Shown: piece after piece, positions 33,407 through 40,488 of the stretch
How the letters are laid out: every line of letters begins with the position of its first letter
How positions within the stretch are numbered: the stretch's first letter is position 1
Source of the DNA: Chloroflexota bacterium
GTDB taxonomy: Bacteria > Chloroflexota > Anaerolineae > Anaerolineales > Anaerolineaceae
Direction of reading: 5' to 3'
DNA: 45,165 nucleotides
NCBI GenBank assembly: GCA_023434145.1
Contig: JAEYTI010000289.1
Span: forward strand, 1 to 45,165
Notes under the pieces: generated by a model
What the model saw: only the letters and a program-made list of their open reading frames with translations
The model's database searches: none
What the model was told of the DNA's origin: nothing
Program-made: the position numbers and the translations under genes

Positions 33407-33500
33407 CGTGAACCTCCATTCACATGAACACGATTGTACGCATCTCCTGCCCTACCGGACAGCGACCGGAGGCGTATTCGCGGTGCGACCAGGGATGGGA

Positions 33501-33555
33501 TTTTCTCAAGCCTTATTTGCAGATGTTGTACATCTGCAAATAAGGCTTGAGAAAA
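33501..33555. terminator. long hairpin after the DnaA-N-like gene
   Basis: A perfect 26-bp inverted repeat (33501-33526, TTTTCTCAAGCCTTATTTGC..., and 33530-33555) with a 3-nt loop TGT. It begins 7 nt after the stop of the 33563-34507 gene, and T residues follow on the minus strand (left arm starts TTTTC on the plus strand). It ends the AAA+/antirepressor/initiator operon. Confidence 0.82.
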
Positions 33556-33562
33556 ATACACA

Positions 33563-34507
33563 TTACGCATCCTCGCCTTCCTCGTCAAAATCGGCGGTGT
33601 ACCAGCGCTCTTCCTCCGAGAGGTTGTGGCGGTTCTGGTCTTCCGGCGTCAGCGGATCGTCCATACGGACCATCAAGATAATACCTGCTGTGCGCACGCC
33701 GTTGGGCGTCATCACCCGGCGGACGCGATAGCGCAGGAAGTAGCGCTTGACCAGCTCGTTGTTGAGCACATCTTTGACGGTGCGCACGCTGACCGAGCCG
33801 CGTTTGGCGATCTCGGTCATATCGGTTTCGATCACATTGCGCAGCTCGCCGGTCATAGGGTTCCAGAAGCACAGGAAGCGCGCCGCCAGCACGGTCGACA
33901 TCGCCGAATGCCCCAGCAGAGGCAGCCAGTTCTCGAAGAAGTAGCGGGTGAGGAACATGCCCCGCTCCGGCTGGATGACACGGGCACGCTCAGTGCCATA
34001 GGCACGCTGTAGCTGGATCTTGCGCGGGCTGCCAGCATCGGTAACAGCGTCTGAGTCGGCAGCAGGCTGCTTGCCTCGCCCTACCCCGTTCTTCTTCGCG
34101 GATTTGGCGGGGGCGTTGTCTGGTTCGGGTTGTTGAGGTGGGGGATTAGGCAGATCCACCGGGGTCGGCGCATCCTCCAGATCGATCTCCTCCCCTCCCC
34201 CAATCACCACAATGCGCAGGATGATGGGCTGATTGAGGATGGCCTGGAGCAGGCGCTCGATGCGGGAATGAAGCCGGCTCTGCACCCAATCGCGGCCAAA
34301 GCGGTTGACGGCCCCTACGCGGTAAACGTTCTCCGAAAATCCAAGCGGCTTTAGGTCGCGCACCCAGGTCTCGTACTCGCCGCGGCGCATCTCCTGCTGG
34401 AGCTGGCCTTTGACCATCTCCCAGGAGGTCTGGCAGTCCGGAGTGTCGATCTGTATTCGTCTGGGCTGTTCCACCGCTTGTTCCATTGCGGACCCTGTGC
34501 TGTCCAC
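33563..34507 (-). CDS. DnaA domain-I-like protein with winged-helix region
   Basis: A 314-residue protein (GTG start at 34507; ATG at 34486 also possible). Residues 25-100 match DnaA domain I: SWEMVKGQLQQEMRRGEYETW, then LKPLGF and NRFGRDWVQSRLHSRIERLL. In DnaA this domain recruits DnaB helicase and self-associates. A Pro-rich, charged linker (about 110-165) follows. Residues 180-290 look like a replication-initiator winged helix: LTRYFFENWLPLLGHSAMS, then MTEIAKRGSVSVRTVKDVLNN. The AAA+ and domain IV of true DnaA are missing. It is the last gene of an operon with a separate AAA+ ATPase, divergent from parAB. Replication initiation is inferred, not proven. Confidence 0.75.
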   Translation of the reverse strand: MDSTGSAMEQAVEQPRRIQIDTPDCQTSWEMVKGQLQQEMRRGEYETWVRDLKPLGFSENVYRVGAVNRFGRDWVQSRLHSRIERLLQAILNQPIILRIVVIGGGEEIDLEDAPTPVDLPNPPPQQPEPDNAPAKSAKKNGVGRGKQPAADSDAVTDAGSPRKIQLQRAYGTERARVIQPERGMFLTRYFFENWLPLLGHSAMSTVLAARFLCFWNPMTGELRNVIETDMTEIAKRGSVSVRTVKDVLNNELVKRYFLRYRVRRVMTPNGVRTAGIILMVRMDDPLTPEDQNRHNLSEEERWYTADFDEEGEDA

Positions 34508-34525
34508 TCCCCTATTTGGGGAGTG

Positions 34526-35383
34526 CTACGCGGCTTCCTCGCCAGATTGCGCCTGCTCGCCGGTTGGCGGGGTTTTGCCGCCGTGGGTGAGGGCGCGGAT
34601 CTGCGCGTCGAGGAAGGCAATGACCGACTCGAAATCGGCCTGGCGGATATCTTCAGATCGGCTGACGCCGGTGAGCCGGGTGATATCCATGTAGATGCCC
34701 GGGTACGGGCGGGCCACACCACGCTCTTGCAAAAGCGCGCCAAGCGTGGCGATGGTCTCGCGGAGCTGGCCTAGCTGTTCGGGCGTAAGGCGGGCTTTGG
34801 GGCCTGCCACGCTCTCCAGCCGGGTCACCTGCTGGCGCAGATCACCAAAGGCAGCGCGGATCTGCTGCACTTTTTCTTCGTGCGCGCGGCGCAGTTCAGC
34901 CAGCTCCGCCTCGACTTTTTTTGCGAGCTGTTCCTCATAGACTTCCTGCTCGGCAGCCATGCGGGCGATCGACTGGCGCAGGAACTGCATTTCCCCTCGT
35001 TCGCTCAGACCAAAGTGCTCGGCCAGGATGATCATGCACTCATCCTGAAAGGCTTTGAGCAGCTCGCGCGCCTCGGGGTCTTGCACGCGCTCGATCTCGG
35101 CCTGCACCAGGAAGGTAGGCACGGCGACGGAGGCAATGCACAGCGTAGGCTGCGGCCCGCCGGGGGTGGTCATGAGGATGTTGGCGGTGTACTCCTCAAA
35201 CAGATTCTGCCGCCGCATCAAACGCCGCCGCTGCGCCCGTGGGTCTAGCCCAAAGGCCGTGCAGATGGAGCGGACGGATACGTAACCCTGCCCGTCTGCA
35301 AGATCGGCGGTGGCGATTTCTTTCCCCCGGAACTGGATAGCACGCTGCCGAACGGGGCGAAATGGGGGTGCATCGAAAGCCAT
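34526..35383 (-). CDS. P22-antirepressor-like DNA-binding protein
   Basis: A 285-residue protein. Residues 15-110 resemble the phage P22 antirepressor N-terminal domain: GKEIATADLADGQGYVSVRSICTAFGLDPRAQRRRLMR, then LCIASVAVPTFLVQAEIERV. A coiled coil follows (about 135-185, AEQEVYEEQLAKKVEAEL), and the C-terminus resembles an ORF6C-type segment (PYPGIYMDITRLTGVSRSEDIRQADFESVIAFLD). These domains are common in phages and mobile elements. Here the gene lies in an operon between a small DNA-binding protein and the DnaA-N-like protein, suggesting a regulator of the replication module. AGGGAG is 12 nt upstream of the ATG. Confidence 0.7.
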   Translation of the reverse strand: MAFDAPPFRPVRQRAIQFRGKEIATADLADGQGYVSVRSICTAFGLDPRAQRRRLMRRQNLFEEYTANILMTTPGGPQPTLCIASVAVPTFLVQAEIERVQDPEARELLKAFQDECMIILAEHFGLSERGEMQFLRQSIARMAAEQEVYEEQLAKKVEAELAELRRAHEEKVQQIRAAFGDLRQQVTRLESVAGPKARLTPEQLGQLRETIATLGALLQERGVARPYPGIYMDITRLTGVSRSEDIRQADFESVIAFLDAQIRALTHGGKTPPTGEQAQSGEEAA

Positions 35384-35496
35384 ACGTCTTTTTTTCTCCC
35401 TAAGGGGAGGCCATTATGGCCCCTCCCCTGCTGTAACCTGCGAACCGGTATGTTTTTTCTTCTTCCAAAAATGTACCTTATTTCTGGAAGAAGGAA

Positions 35497-35814
35497 TTAC
35501 CCTTCCCCGATCATCTTTTCAACCAACTCCACCAGATCTTCGACCGAATCGCTGTGGGGGACGCGAGCCAGCCGCGCTGATGCGATGCGGGTGATGATGC
35601 CGACCGTCTCACCGGTGGAGATTTTGCGACCCAGCAGGCCTGAAAGTCGCTCCTGCCAGACTTCCAATTCGGTGATTTCGCCTTGCGAAAGGGTGAGGCC
35701 AACCTTGCGGCGCGGAACGGGTGACGGCGGGCGGCCTGGCGGACGGCTCTCCGATTCGGCTTTGATCTGACGCGCCTGATATAACTGTACCCATGCTGAT
35801 TTTGGTGTGCTCAT
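35497..35814 (-). CDS. small putative ribbon-helix-helix protein
   Basis: A 105-residue basic protein. After a disordered Pro-rich stretch (SRPPGRPPSPVPRRK), KVGLTLSQGEITELEVWQERLSGLLGRKISTGETVGIITRIASARL has the strand-helix-helix spacing of ribbon-helix-helix DNA-binding proteins. The start overlaps the stop of the AAA+ ATPase gene by 4 bp (ATGA), so the two are translationally coupled. Such proteins often regulate plasmid partition or copy-control operons; this is inference from the setting. The C-terminal tail is acidic (SVEDLVELVEKMIGEG). 113 bp separate it from the next gene. Confidence 0.65.
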   Translation of the reverse strand: MSTPKSAWVQLYQARQIKAESESRPPGRPPSPVPRRKVGLTLSQGEITELEVWQERLSGLLGRKISTGETVGIITRIASARLARVPHSDSVEDLVELVEKMIGEG

Positions 35815-36635
35815 GCGCTCGTCACCTCCCGCGCGATATCGTACGTGATCACCGTTTCTTCGCTCTGCAGAAGCTGATCAGTTGCCAGGGCAGACAGGCG
35901 AATAATCTCGCGTGGGATGCCCTGCGACCGTTCATAGAGCAGTTCGAATGCGTCATCGTTGATCATCGGCTCGTTCCTTCCGGCTACACGCAGCCGAAAC
36001 ATGACCATTTGCAGCGCGCTGGATAGGGTCAGCGGCGGCAGCACCAGCCGCACAAACACGCGCGCGTTCACCGCTTTGTTAGCCTCGTATACGCCGGTCA
36101 TTTCGCTCTGCCCAAATGATAGGATCTGCACGACTTTTGAGTCATAATCAAAGTTGTACAGCCGGTGGAGCACTTCAAGCGCTTCGCCATCCATCATCTG
36201 CGCATCATCGAGGATGATGACCACGTTGCGGCCAGTGGTGTAGGCATTGGCCATCATCTCTTCCAGGCCTTCCATTTGCCGCTGGAAACTACGCTGCGGC
36301 GGCACCCCAAGGGCATTCGAGATCTGCCGGGCGGCGTCCATTGCGGATTTGAAGGCCGCTGTGTGGATGTAGCAGATGGCAATGCTGTTTTCTGTGTTGT
36401 ACACGTCATATAACCGGCGGGCCAGCGAGCTTTTGCCCATGCCCATATCACCGGTGATCAGCGCCAGCCCCCGCCTGCGCGAAATCACCGCCTGGGCCTG
36501 CCGGTAGACGGCTAAATGCTCCGGCCCCAGGTATAAATACCGGGGGTCAGCCGAAAGTTTGAAGGGATCTTCTTTGAGGCCCAGCCGGTCTAGCCGAACC
36601 AACCGCCATTCTTCGTCGCTTAATGGATCAAACAT
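35811..36635 (-). CDS. AAA+ ATPase, TniB/ExeA-like
   Basis: A 274-residue ATPase. The N-terminal segment GLKEDPFKLSADPRYLYLGPEHLAVYRQ is the classic opening of the ExeA/TniB group. Walker A is GDMGMGKSS (about residue 60), Walker B VVIILDDAQMM, and the sensor region follows LSFGQSE. The C-terminal lid has SQGIPREIIRLSALATD. TniB and ExeA proteins act as ATP-dependent adaptors in transposition and secretion; here a helicase-loader or initiator-partner role is suggested because the downstream gene carries a DnaA domain I and the divergent genes are parAB. The ATG at 36635 has AGGAGG 11 nt upstream; the longer frame starts at a TTG. First gene of the leftward operon. Confidence 0.85.
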   Translation of the reverse strand: MFDPLSDEEWRLVRLDRLGLKEDPFKLSADPRYLYLGPEHLAVYRQAQAVISRRRGLALITGDMGMGKSSLARRLYDVYNTENSIAICYIHTAAFKSAMDAARQISNALGVPPQRSFQRQMEGLEEMMANAYTTGRNVVIILDDAQMMDGEALEVLHRLYNFDYDSKVVQILSFGQSEMTGVYEANKAVNARVFVRLVLPPLTLSSALQMVMFRLRVAGRNEPMINDDAFELLYERSQGIPREIIRLSALATDQLLQSEETVITYDIAREVTSA

Positions 36636-36925
36636 GTGCCAGGTATCCTCCTGCAACAAGATTATTACACGATTTTAACCAGATTACAATAGATTTACCT
36701 TATCTTTTCCTTACAACAACAGAATTAACGTAATTCCTAGGAAACAACCCCTTATCTATGCTAATATAACGCTAAACAAGGGAAGATGAGGATAAAAACG
36801 AGTCTATCACGGCTTTTTTTGCCTGTCCACTGTCAATAGTGACAGTATTCACGTACTCCCAAGAATTTGTAAATCAATTTGTGAAGCGCAATTGCTGGGT
36901 TTGAAGTACAATACCAGGAATAGAT
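36636..36925. other. AT-rich divergent region, candidate replication origin
   Basis: A 290-bp AT-rich gap between the AAA+ operon (left) and parAB (right), where the prevailing gene direction switches. It contains the palindrome TTCCTAGGAA (36734-36743), an imperfect palindrome ACTGTCA-ATAG-TGACAGT at 36829-36846, and TGAGGATAA (36787-36795), one base from the reverse complement of the DnaA box. No T/G iterons are visible within it. An origin function is inferred from position and composition, not shown. Confidence 0.45.
36829..36846. promoter_or_regulatory. imperfect palindrome, putative operator upstream of parA
   Basis: ACTGTCA and TGACAGT (36829-36835, 36840-36846) flank ATAG; 16 of 18 positions are symmetric. 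It lies 80 bp upstream of parA and could bind a regulator of either operon. Confidence 0.4.
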
Positions 36926-37798
36926 ATGGCCGTTACGATCGCAATTTCCAACGAAAAAGGCGGGGTCGGGAAGACCACTACCGCGGTAAACCTGGCGGCG
37001 GGCCTGGCGCTGCGCCTGCAAGGGTCCGAAGACTCCACTGGGCGTGTGCTGCTGGTGGATATGGATCCGCAGGGGCATGGGCTTTTGGCCACGGCGCACC
37101 AGCATCAAACCGCCGCGCCGAAAGAGTCGCTGGCTGCGCTGCTGGTAGAGTCTCCCCCACCCTCGGTGCAGCGGATGGTAAAGCACGGCGACCATCAGCC
37201 CAACCTGTACGTGATCCCTTCAAACCGGCAGGCGATGGTGGATGCCGCGCGGCTGCTGCCGACGCTCATGGCAAACGAGACGCGCCTCTCGCGCGCGCTG
37301 GCGCCGATCCAGAACCAGTTTGCCTATATCATCATCGACACGCCGCCGACCATTGGCGATCTGCTGGTGAATGCCCTGGTGGCATCTACCCACGTGTTGA
37401 TCCCGGTGGAGACAAGCTACCTGGGCGTTTCGGGCCTGCGCGAGCTTTCCAAGACGATCGAGCAGGTGAGGATGCACTTCCGCCCGGAGCTTTCCGTGCT
37501 CGGATACCTGCCGACGCTGTGCGAAGAACAGCGCGCCGAGGTACAGGAGATCCTGGCCGAGTTGAGCAAGCGCTACGGCAAGCAGCTTTTCCCGCCCATC
37601 CACAAGTCCTCGGACCTGGCATACGCGCACTCCAGCCACATGGATGTTTTCACGTACAAGCCGCCGCGCTCGCGTAAGCCCGATCAGATTGCGTCCAGCT
37701 CGCGTGCTACGCAGGAGTACGCCTCCCTGGTGGAGCTTGTACTGGAGCGAACGCAGCCGCGCAAAAGCCCGGCGAACAAGAAGCCGCTGGCGTTTTAG
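36926..37798 (+). CDS. parA: ParA family partition ATPase
   Basis: A 290-residue deviant-Walker ATPase. Walker A is SNEKGGVGKTTTAVNLAAG (residues 8-26), Walker A' LVDMDPQGHG and Walker B AYIIIDTPPTIGDLLVNALV. There is no N-terminal HTH, so it is of the small (chromosomal or type Ib-like) kind; ParA would bind DNA non-specifically and form gradients driven by ParB. The C-terminal tail (RTQPRKSPANKKP) is basic. parB follows after 36 bp on the same strand. AGGA precedes the ATG by 7 nt. The upstream neighbour diverges across the AT-rich gap. Confidence 0.92.
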   Translation: MAVTIAISNEKGGVGKTTTAVNLAAGLALRLQGSEDSTGRVLLVDMDPQGHGLLATAHQHQTAAPKESLAALLVESPPPSVQRMVKHGDHQPNLYVIPSNRQAMVDAARLLPTLMANETRLSRALAPIQNQFAYIIIDTPPTIGDLLVNALVASTHVLIPVETSYLGVSGLRELSKTIEQVRMHFRPELSVLGYLPTLCEEQRAEVQEILAELSKRYGKQLFPPIHKSSDLAYAHSSHMDVFTYKPPRSRKPDQIASSSRATQEYASLVELVLERTQPRKSPANKKPLAF

Positions 37799-37834
37799 CC
37801 GTTCCCGTAGCCGCGCCCCAGGAGGAAAATCCCC

Positions 37835-39004
37835 ATGCCGCGCAAACGATTCAGCGCATTTGAAGATTTCCCAGCAGAGAACGGCTCCCAGGAGGAGTCG
37901 AAACCCTCGTCGCTGTTTCCGGAGCCGGGTCAGGCAGCCCACATCCTGTCGCAGCCTGAAGCACCTGAGGTGGAGCGCATCGAGCGTCTGAATCCCAGCC
38001 AGATGGTCCCCGACCGCTTCCAGCCGCGCCGCTTGCTGCCAACCGCCCTGCGCCAGCCCTTCTACTCTGGCAAGATCGACTGCTACGAGGCTGCCCGCGG
38101 CTGGCTGCAAATGGCAAAAGGCGATCAGAAGATCCAGGAACAATTGGACCGGCTGATGACGATGGGCCAGTCGTTTGGTGAGCACGGACAGATTAAGCCG
38201 ATCACCGGAAGCTGGCAGGAGAGCGATAGCGGCGAATTTCGCTTTGTAATCGAGACGGGCGAGCGGCGCTTTTGGGCCGCCTGCTTGCAGCGCGTGACAC
38301 AAAAGCAATCTGAGGAGCCGACCTTACGCGTGGAAGTGGTCAACCACCCGACGCGCATGCGCCAGGTACTGGAAAACCGCCACGCCGAGCCGCCCTCCGC
38401 CGTGGGGCAGGCATGCGAAGTAGCCGCGCTGATCCTGGCGGAATTGGGCATTCCACCCACCACAGAAACGCAAGATGAGTTCGAATACTTCCGACAGGCG
38501 ATCAACCGCCGTATGCCCAATGGCTTTTGGCAGAAGATCATCCCGGTGATGAACCTGTCACGCATCCGATTGGGTCAGATCATGGATGTGCTGGAACTGC
38601 CCACGCCGCTGCTTGAGCTGGCCGACCGGCACCGCATCCCAGAACGGGTACTGCGTGAGATTCGCACTGCTCCACGCGAAAAGTGGGAGACGCTCTTGCA
38701 TGCAAGCATCTCCGAGAATCTCACCTCCGATGACGTTGCTGAGCTTGCCGAGCGCCCCCGCCCGCAGCCCAAAGGAAATCGCAAACCCGGCAATCCGCCA
38801 GACCTGGCCCAGCAGGCGATCAACGCCATGAAGAAGTTTACCTACACCATGGAACAGCTTGATGAGGACATTCAGGCGGGAGTCATGGACGAGCTGGCAA
38901 ACGATATGGTGGTCAACGAGCGCGCGCAGGGGCTGGTAAACCTGATGCACGATCTAGCCGAGCGTATCCGCATCCGGCAGCAGAACCGGTATCGAAGGCG
39001 ATAA
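37835..39004 (+). CDS. parB: ParB family DNA-binding partition protein
   Basis: A 389-residue ParB-like protein. A disordered start leads to the N-terminal nuclease-like CTP-binding domain: PDRFQPRRLL, then FGEHGQIKPITG (box I) and FVIETGERRFWAACL (box II, with the GERR CTP motif). An EN-x-x-A-E-like segment (LENRHAEPPSAVGQACEV) follows, then a helix-turn-helix region, MNLSRIRLGQIMDVLELPTPL, and a helical C-terminus (MEQLDEDIQAGVMDELAND) for dimerisation. About 50 extra residues lie between boxes I and the N-terminal start compared with short ParBs. AGGAGG lies 9 nt upstream of the ATG. Four copies of a palindrome follow the gene, the first 2 bp after the stop. Confidence 0.88.
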   Translation: MPRKRFSAFEDFPAENGSQEESKPSSLFPEPGQAAHILSQPEAPEVERIERLNPSQMVPDRFQPRRLLPTALRQPFYSGKIDCYEAARGWLQMAKGDQKIQEQLDRLMTMGQSFGEHGQIKPITGSWQESDSGEFRFVIETGERRFWAACLQRVTQKQSEEPTLRVEVVNHPTRMRQVLENRHAEPPSAVGQACEVAALILAELGIPPTTETQDEFEYFRQAINRRMPNGFWQKIIPVMNLSRIRLGQIMDVLELPTPLLELADRHRIPERVLREIRTAPREKWETLLHASISENLTSDDVAELAERPRPQPKGNRKPGNPPDLAQQAINAMKKFTYTMEQLDEDIQAGVMDELANDMVVNERAQGLVNLMHDLAERIRIRQQNRYRRR

Positions 39005-39005
39005 A

Positions 39006-39023
39006 GTGTAACCGTGGTTACAA
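39006..39023. promoter_or_regulatory. candidate parS-like site 1
   Basis: GTGTAACCGTGGTTACAA, core GTAACC-GT-GGTTAC at 39008-39021. It begins 2 bp after the parB stop codon. Confidence 0.6.
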
Positions 39024-39027
39024 ATCG

Positions 39028-39060
39028 ACGGCAGCCAAATGTGGCTGCCGTTTTCTATTT
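39028..39060 (+). terminator. rho-independent terminator after parB
   Basis: ACGGCAGCCA (39028-39037) pairs with TGGCTGCCGT (39042-39051) around a 4-nt loop, and TTTCTATTT follows. It ends the parAB transcript. Confidence 0.92.
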
Positions 39061-39069
39061 CATGAAAGA

Positions 39070-39087
39070 GTGTAACCGCGGTTACAC
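39070..39087. promoter_or_regulatory. candidate parS-like site 2, perfect palindrome
   Basis: GTGTAACCGCGGTTACAC, an exact 18-bp palindrome. Confidence 0.65.
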
Positions 39088-39096
39088 AATCGCGAT

Positions 39097-39114
39097 TCGT
39101 AACCGTGGTTACAC
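39097..39114. promoter_or_regulatory. candidate parS-like site 3
   Basis: TCGTAACCGTGGTTACAC; core at 39099-39112, 27 bp centre to centre from site 2. The preceding GCGATTC also precedes site 4. Confidence 0.6.
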
Positions 39115-39248
39115 TCTATCAAGTATTATCGGATCGCATCATTGCAAAAATTACTCCGATCTGGGCGAAAGCCCCTAAGCACACGGAACGTGGGCTGGTG
39201 ATGAACGTTTCCGTTTTCGTGTCGTAATGATAATTTGCTTTGCCTGGG

Positions 39249-39352
39249 TTCCGAGCGCTAGAAGCGCTCGGCTAGTGTGCGAAGCCCCTGCGGGGCTGTT
39301 TCTTAGCCCGCTTGGGCTTTGCATACTAGCTTAGCGCTTCAGCGCTGGGCAA
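39249..39352. repeat. family D compound palindromic repeat
   Basis: Left arm CCGAGCGCTAGAAGCGCTCGG with CTAGTGTGC, right arm GCATACTAGC with TTAGCGCTTCAGCGCTGGG; within the loop are CCCCTGCGGGG and AGCCCGCTTGGGCT hairpins. Parts recur at 19.60 and 19.83 kb. Confidence 0.65.
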
Positions 39353-39384
39353 ACTGGGGGATGAATACTCAGCGGATTTGCGAT

Positions 39385-39402
39385 TCGTAACCACGGTTAC
39401 AC
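39385..39402. promoter_or_regulatory. candidate parS-like site 4
   Basis: TCGTAACCACGGTTACAC; core at 39387-39400. It lies 28 bp upstream of the next ATG (39431) and so could also serve as an operator. Confidence 0.58.
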
Positions 39403-39430
39403 TTTTTCCCGCTTATGGTAGCATTGGCAC

Positions 39431-39877
39431 ATGGAAACAAGCGATCTAATCAAATGCCCCGAATGCGGCGCGGATTGGACTGTCGGCTACACCTGCCAGG
39501 ACGTTTTTGATGAGTTCCTGGTTCTAGAATTCACCGATTTCGGATACGGCAAAGTTCACTTCCTCACTGTCGCGTGCTATATGGTCCAGCACGGAAGATA
39601 CAGCGACGACGGCTTGCGTTGGATCCGCGGGAAGCTGCGCGAGCATCTGGAAGAAGGTAAACCGGTGTACGAGATCCGCGATGACGCCAGCGGCGAAGCA
39701 GACCAGTCAAAGCGGGATTGGAAAGTGACACGCGGCAAAAATGAGCCGCCGCTGTCTAAGATTGATTGGGAGATGACCATCGTCGATATCCCGGGCAGCT
39801 ACGCAAACGCCGAAGAATACTGCCAGCGGATCGAGCAGTGGGGCAGAGTCACCTTGCACCAGATGTGGAAGAAATAA
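39431..39877 (+). CDS. DUF5946-like protein
   Basis: A 148-residue protein. It begins LIKCPECGADWTVGYTCQDVFDEFL with Cys residues of a possible zinc-binding knuckle, then KVHFLTVACYMVQHGRYSDDGL and, later, KRDWKVTRG and IDWEMTIVDI. This matches my recollection of DUF5946 proteins (CPECGA...TCQD...H-x-L-x-V-x-CY-x-x-QH) of unknown function. It lies downstream of a parS-like palindrome, which may sit in its promoter. A family B repeat follows its stop after 8 bp. Confidence 0.7.
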   Translation: METSDLIKCPECGADWTVGYTCQDVFDEFLVLEFTDFGYGKVHFLTVACYMVQHGRYSDDGLRWIRGKLREHLEEGKPVYEIRDDASGEADQSKRDWKVTRGKNEPPLSKIDWEMTIVDIPGSYANAEEYCQRIEQWGRVTLHQMWKK

Positions 39878-39885
39878 GAACATTA

Positions 39886-39984
39886 CCGCAGAGAACGCAA
39901 AGAGAAGAGCGAGGACACAGAGTAAACTATAAAACCTCTCAAGACTCTTTTTTTCTCTGCGTCCTCTGCGGTTAAACTCTTTCT
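39886..39984. repeat. family B (CGCAGAG-type) inverted repeat
   Basis: TACCGCAGAGAACGCAAAGAGAAGAG...GACACAGAG on the left; CTCTGCGTCCTCTGCGGTTA on the right. It begins 8 bp after the DUF5946-like stop. In the rest of the gap before 40141 only an imperfect inverted repeat (ACACCTTTTTG ... CAAAAAACGGTGT, about 40023-40047) is seen. Confidence 0.78.
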
Positions 39985-40140
39985 GGTAAGAGAGGCATAT
40001 TTTGGGGCAGATAGAACCTGGGACACCTTTTTGGTCAAAAAACGGTGTTCTCTTGCCTTTTACAGGTTTAAGGGGCGACCCTATAACTTAACGGACAAGA
40101 ACAGGTATTTCAACTGCAAAACAGAGATACAATCAACCCA

Positions 40141-40488
40141 ATGGCAGACGACTCCAACACCCTTTCGGATCGCTCGCAGCGCAATAAACAGCGCGAGCAA
40201 GAAAAGATCCGCGCGCGGAAGGCCTTGCGCGCTACTTACGATCTCCCACCCGAGCTGCGCCAGCGCATCAAAACCCTCGCAGAAGAGCAGGGCGTACCTG
40301 CAAGCCAGCTTGTGACTCTGGCGCTCTTGCGCTTCTTGCGCGATTACCAGCGCGAGGAGATTCCGCTGGGGCGCTACAAGCAGCCCTCGCGCTCACCGCG
40401 TTACGACTGGAACCTGGTCTTTCCAGCCGATCTCACTGCCGCGGTGCGCCGCTCGCAAAAGCCTGAGAAGAAAGGGCGGAAAGAATGA
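40141..40488 (+). CDS. small putative ribbon-helix-helix protein
   Basis: A 115-residue, very basic protein. A charged start (RNKQREQEKIRARKALRA) is followed by a likely ribbon-helix-helix fold: TYDLPPELRQRIKTLAEEQGVPASQLVTLALLRFLRD. The C-terminal third is basic and Pro-rich. It overlaps the following phosphoesterase gene by 4 bp (ATGA). A weak ribosome site precedes the ATG. Possibly a DNA-binding regulator of this operon or of the partition locus nearby (inference). Confidence 0.65.
   Translation: MADDSNTLSDRSQRNKQREQEKIRARKALRATYDLPPELRQRIKTLAEEQGVPASQLVTLALLRFLRDYQREEIPLGRYKQPSRSPRYDWNLVFPADLTAAVRRSQKPEKKGRKE

Larger units (their letters stand above)
39005..39430. other. 426-bp gap with palindromes, terminator and a repeat
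   Basis: Contains four GTAACCNNGGTTAC palindromes, a terminator between the first two, and a family D repeat (39249-39352). No gene is seen; the remainder (39120-39248) shows nothing else. Confidence 0.7.

Noticed and set aside
35811..36635. Tn7-like transposition module (TniB)
   Set aside because: The ATPase resembles TniB/ExeA, but no transposase, TniQ or end repeats are nearby; its operon partners point to replication or partition.
36661..36925. Canonical chromosomal oriC with DnaA boxes
   Set aside because: Only one near-consensus box (TGAGGATAA) is seen and no dnaA, dnaN, rpmH or gidA neighbours are present, so only a non-canonical origin is proposed.
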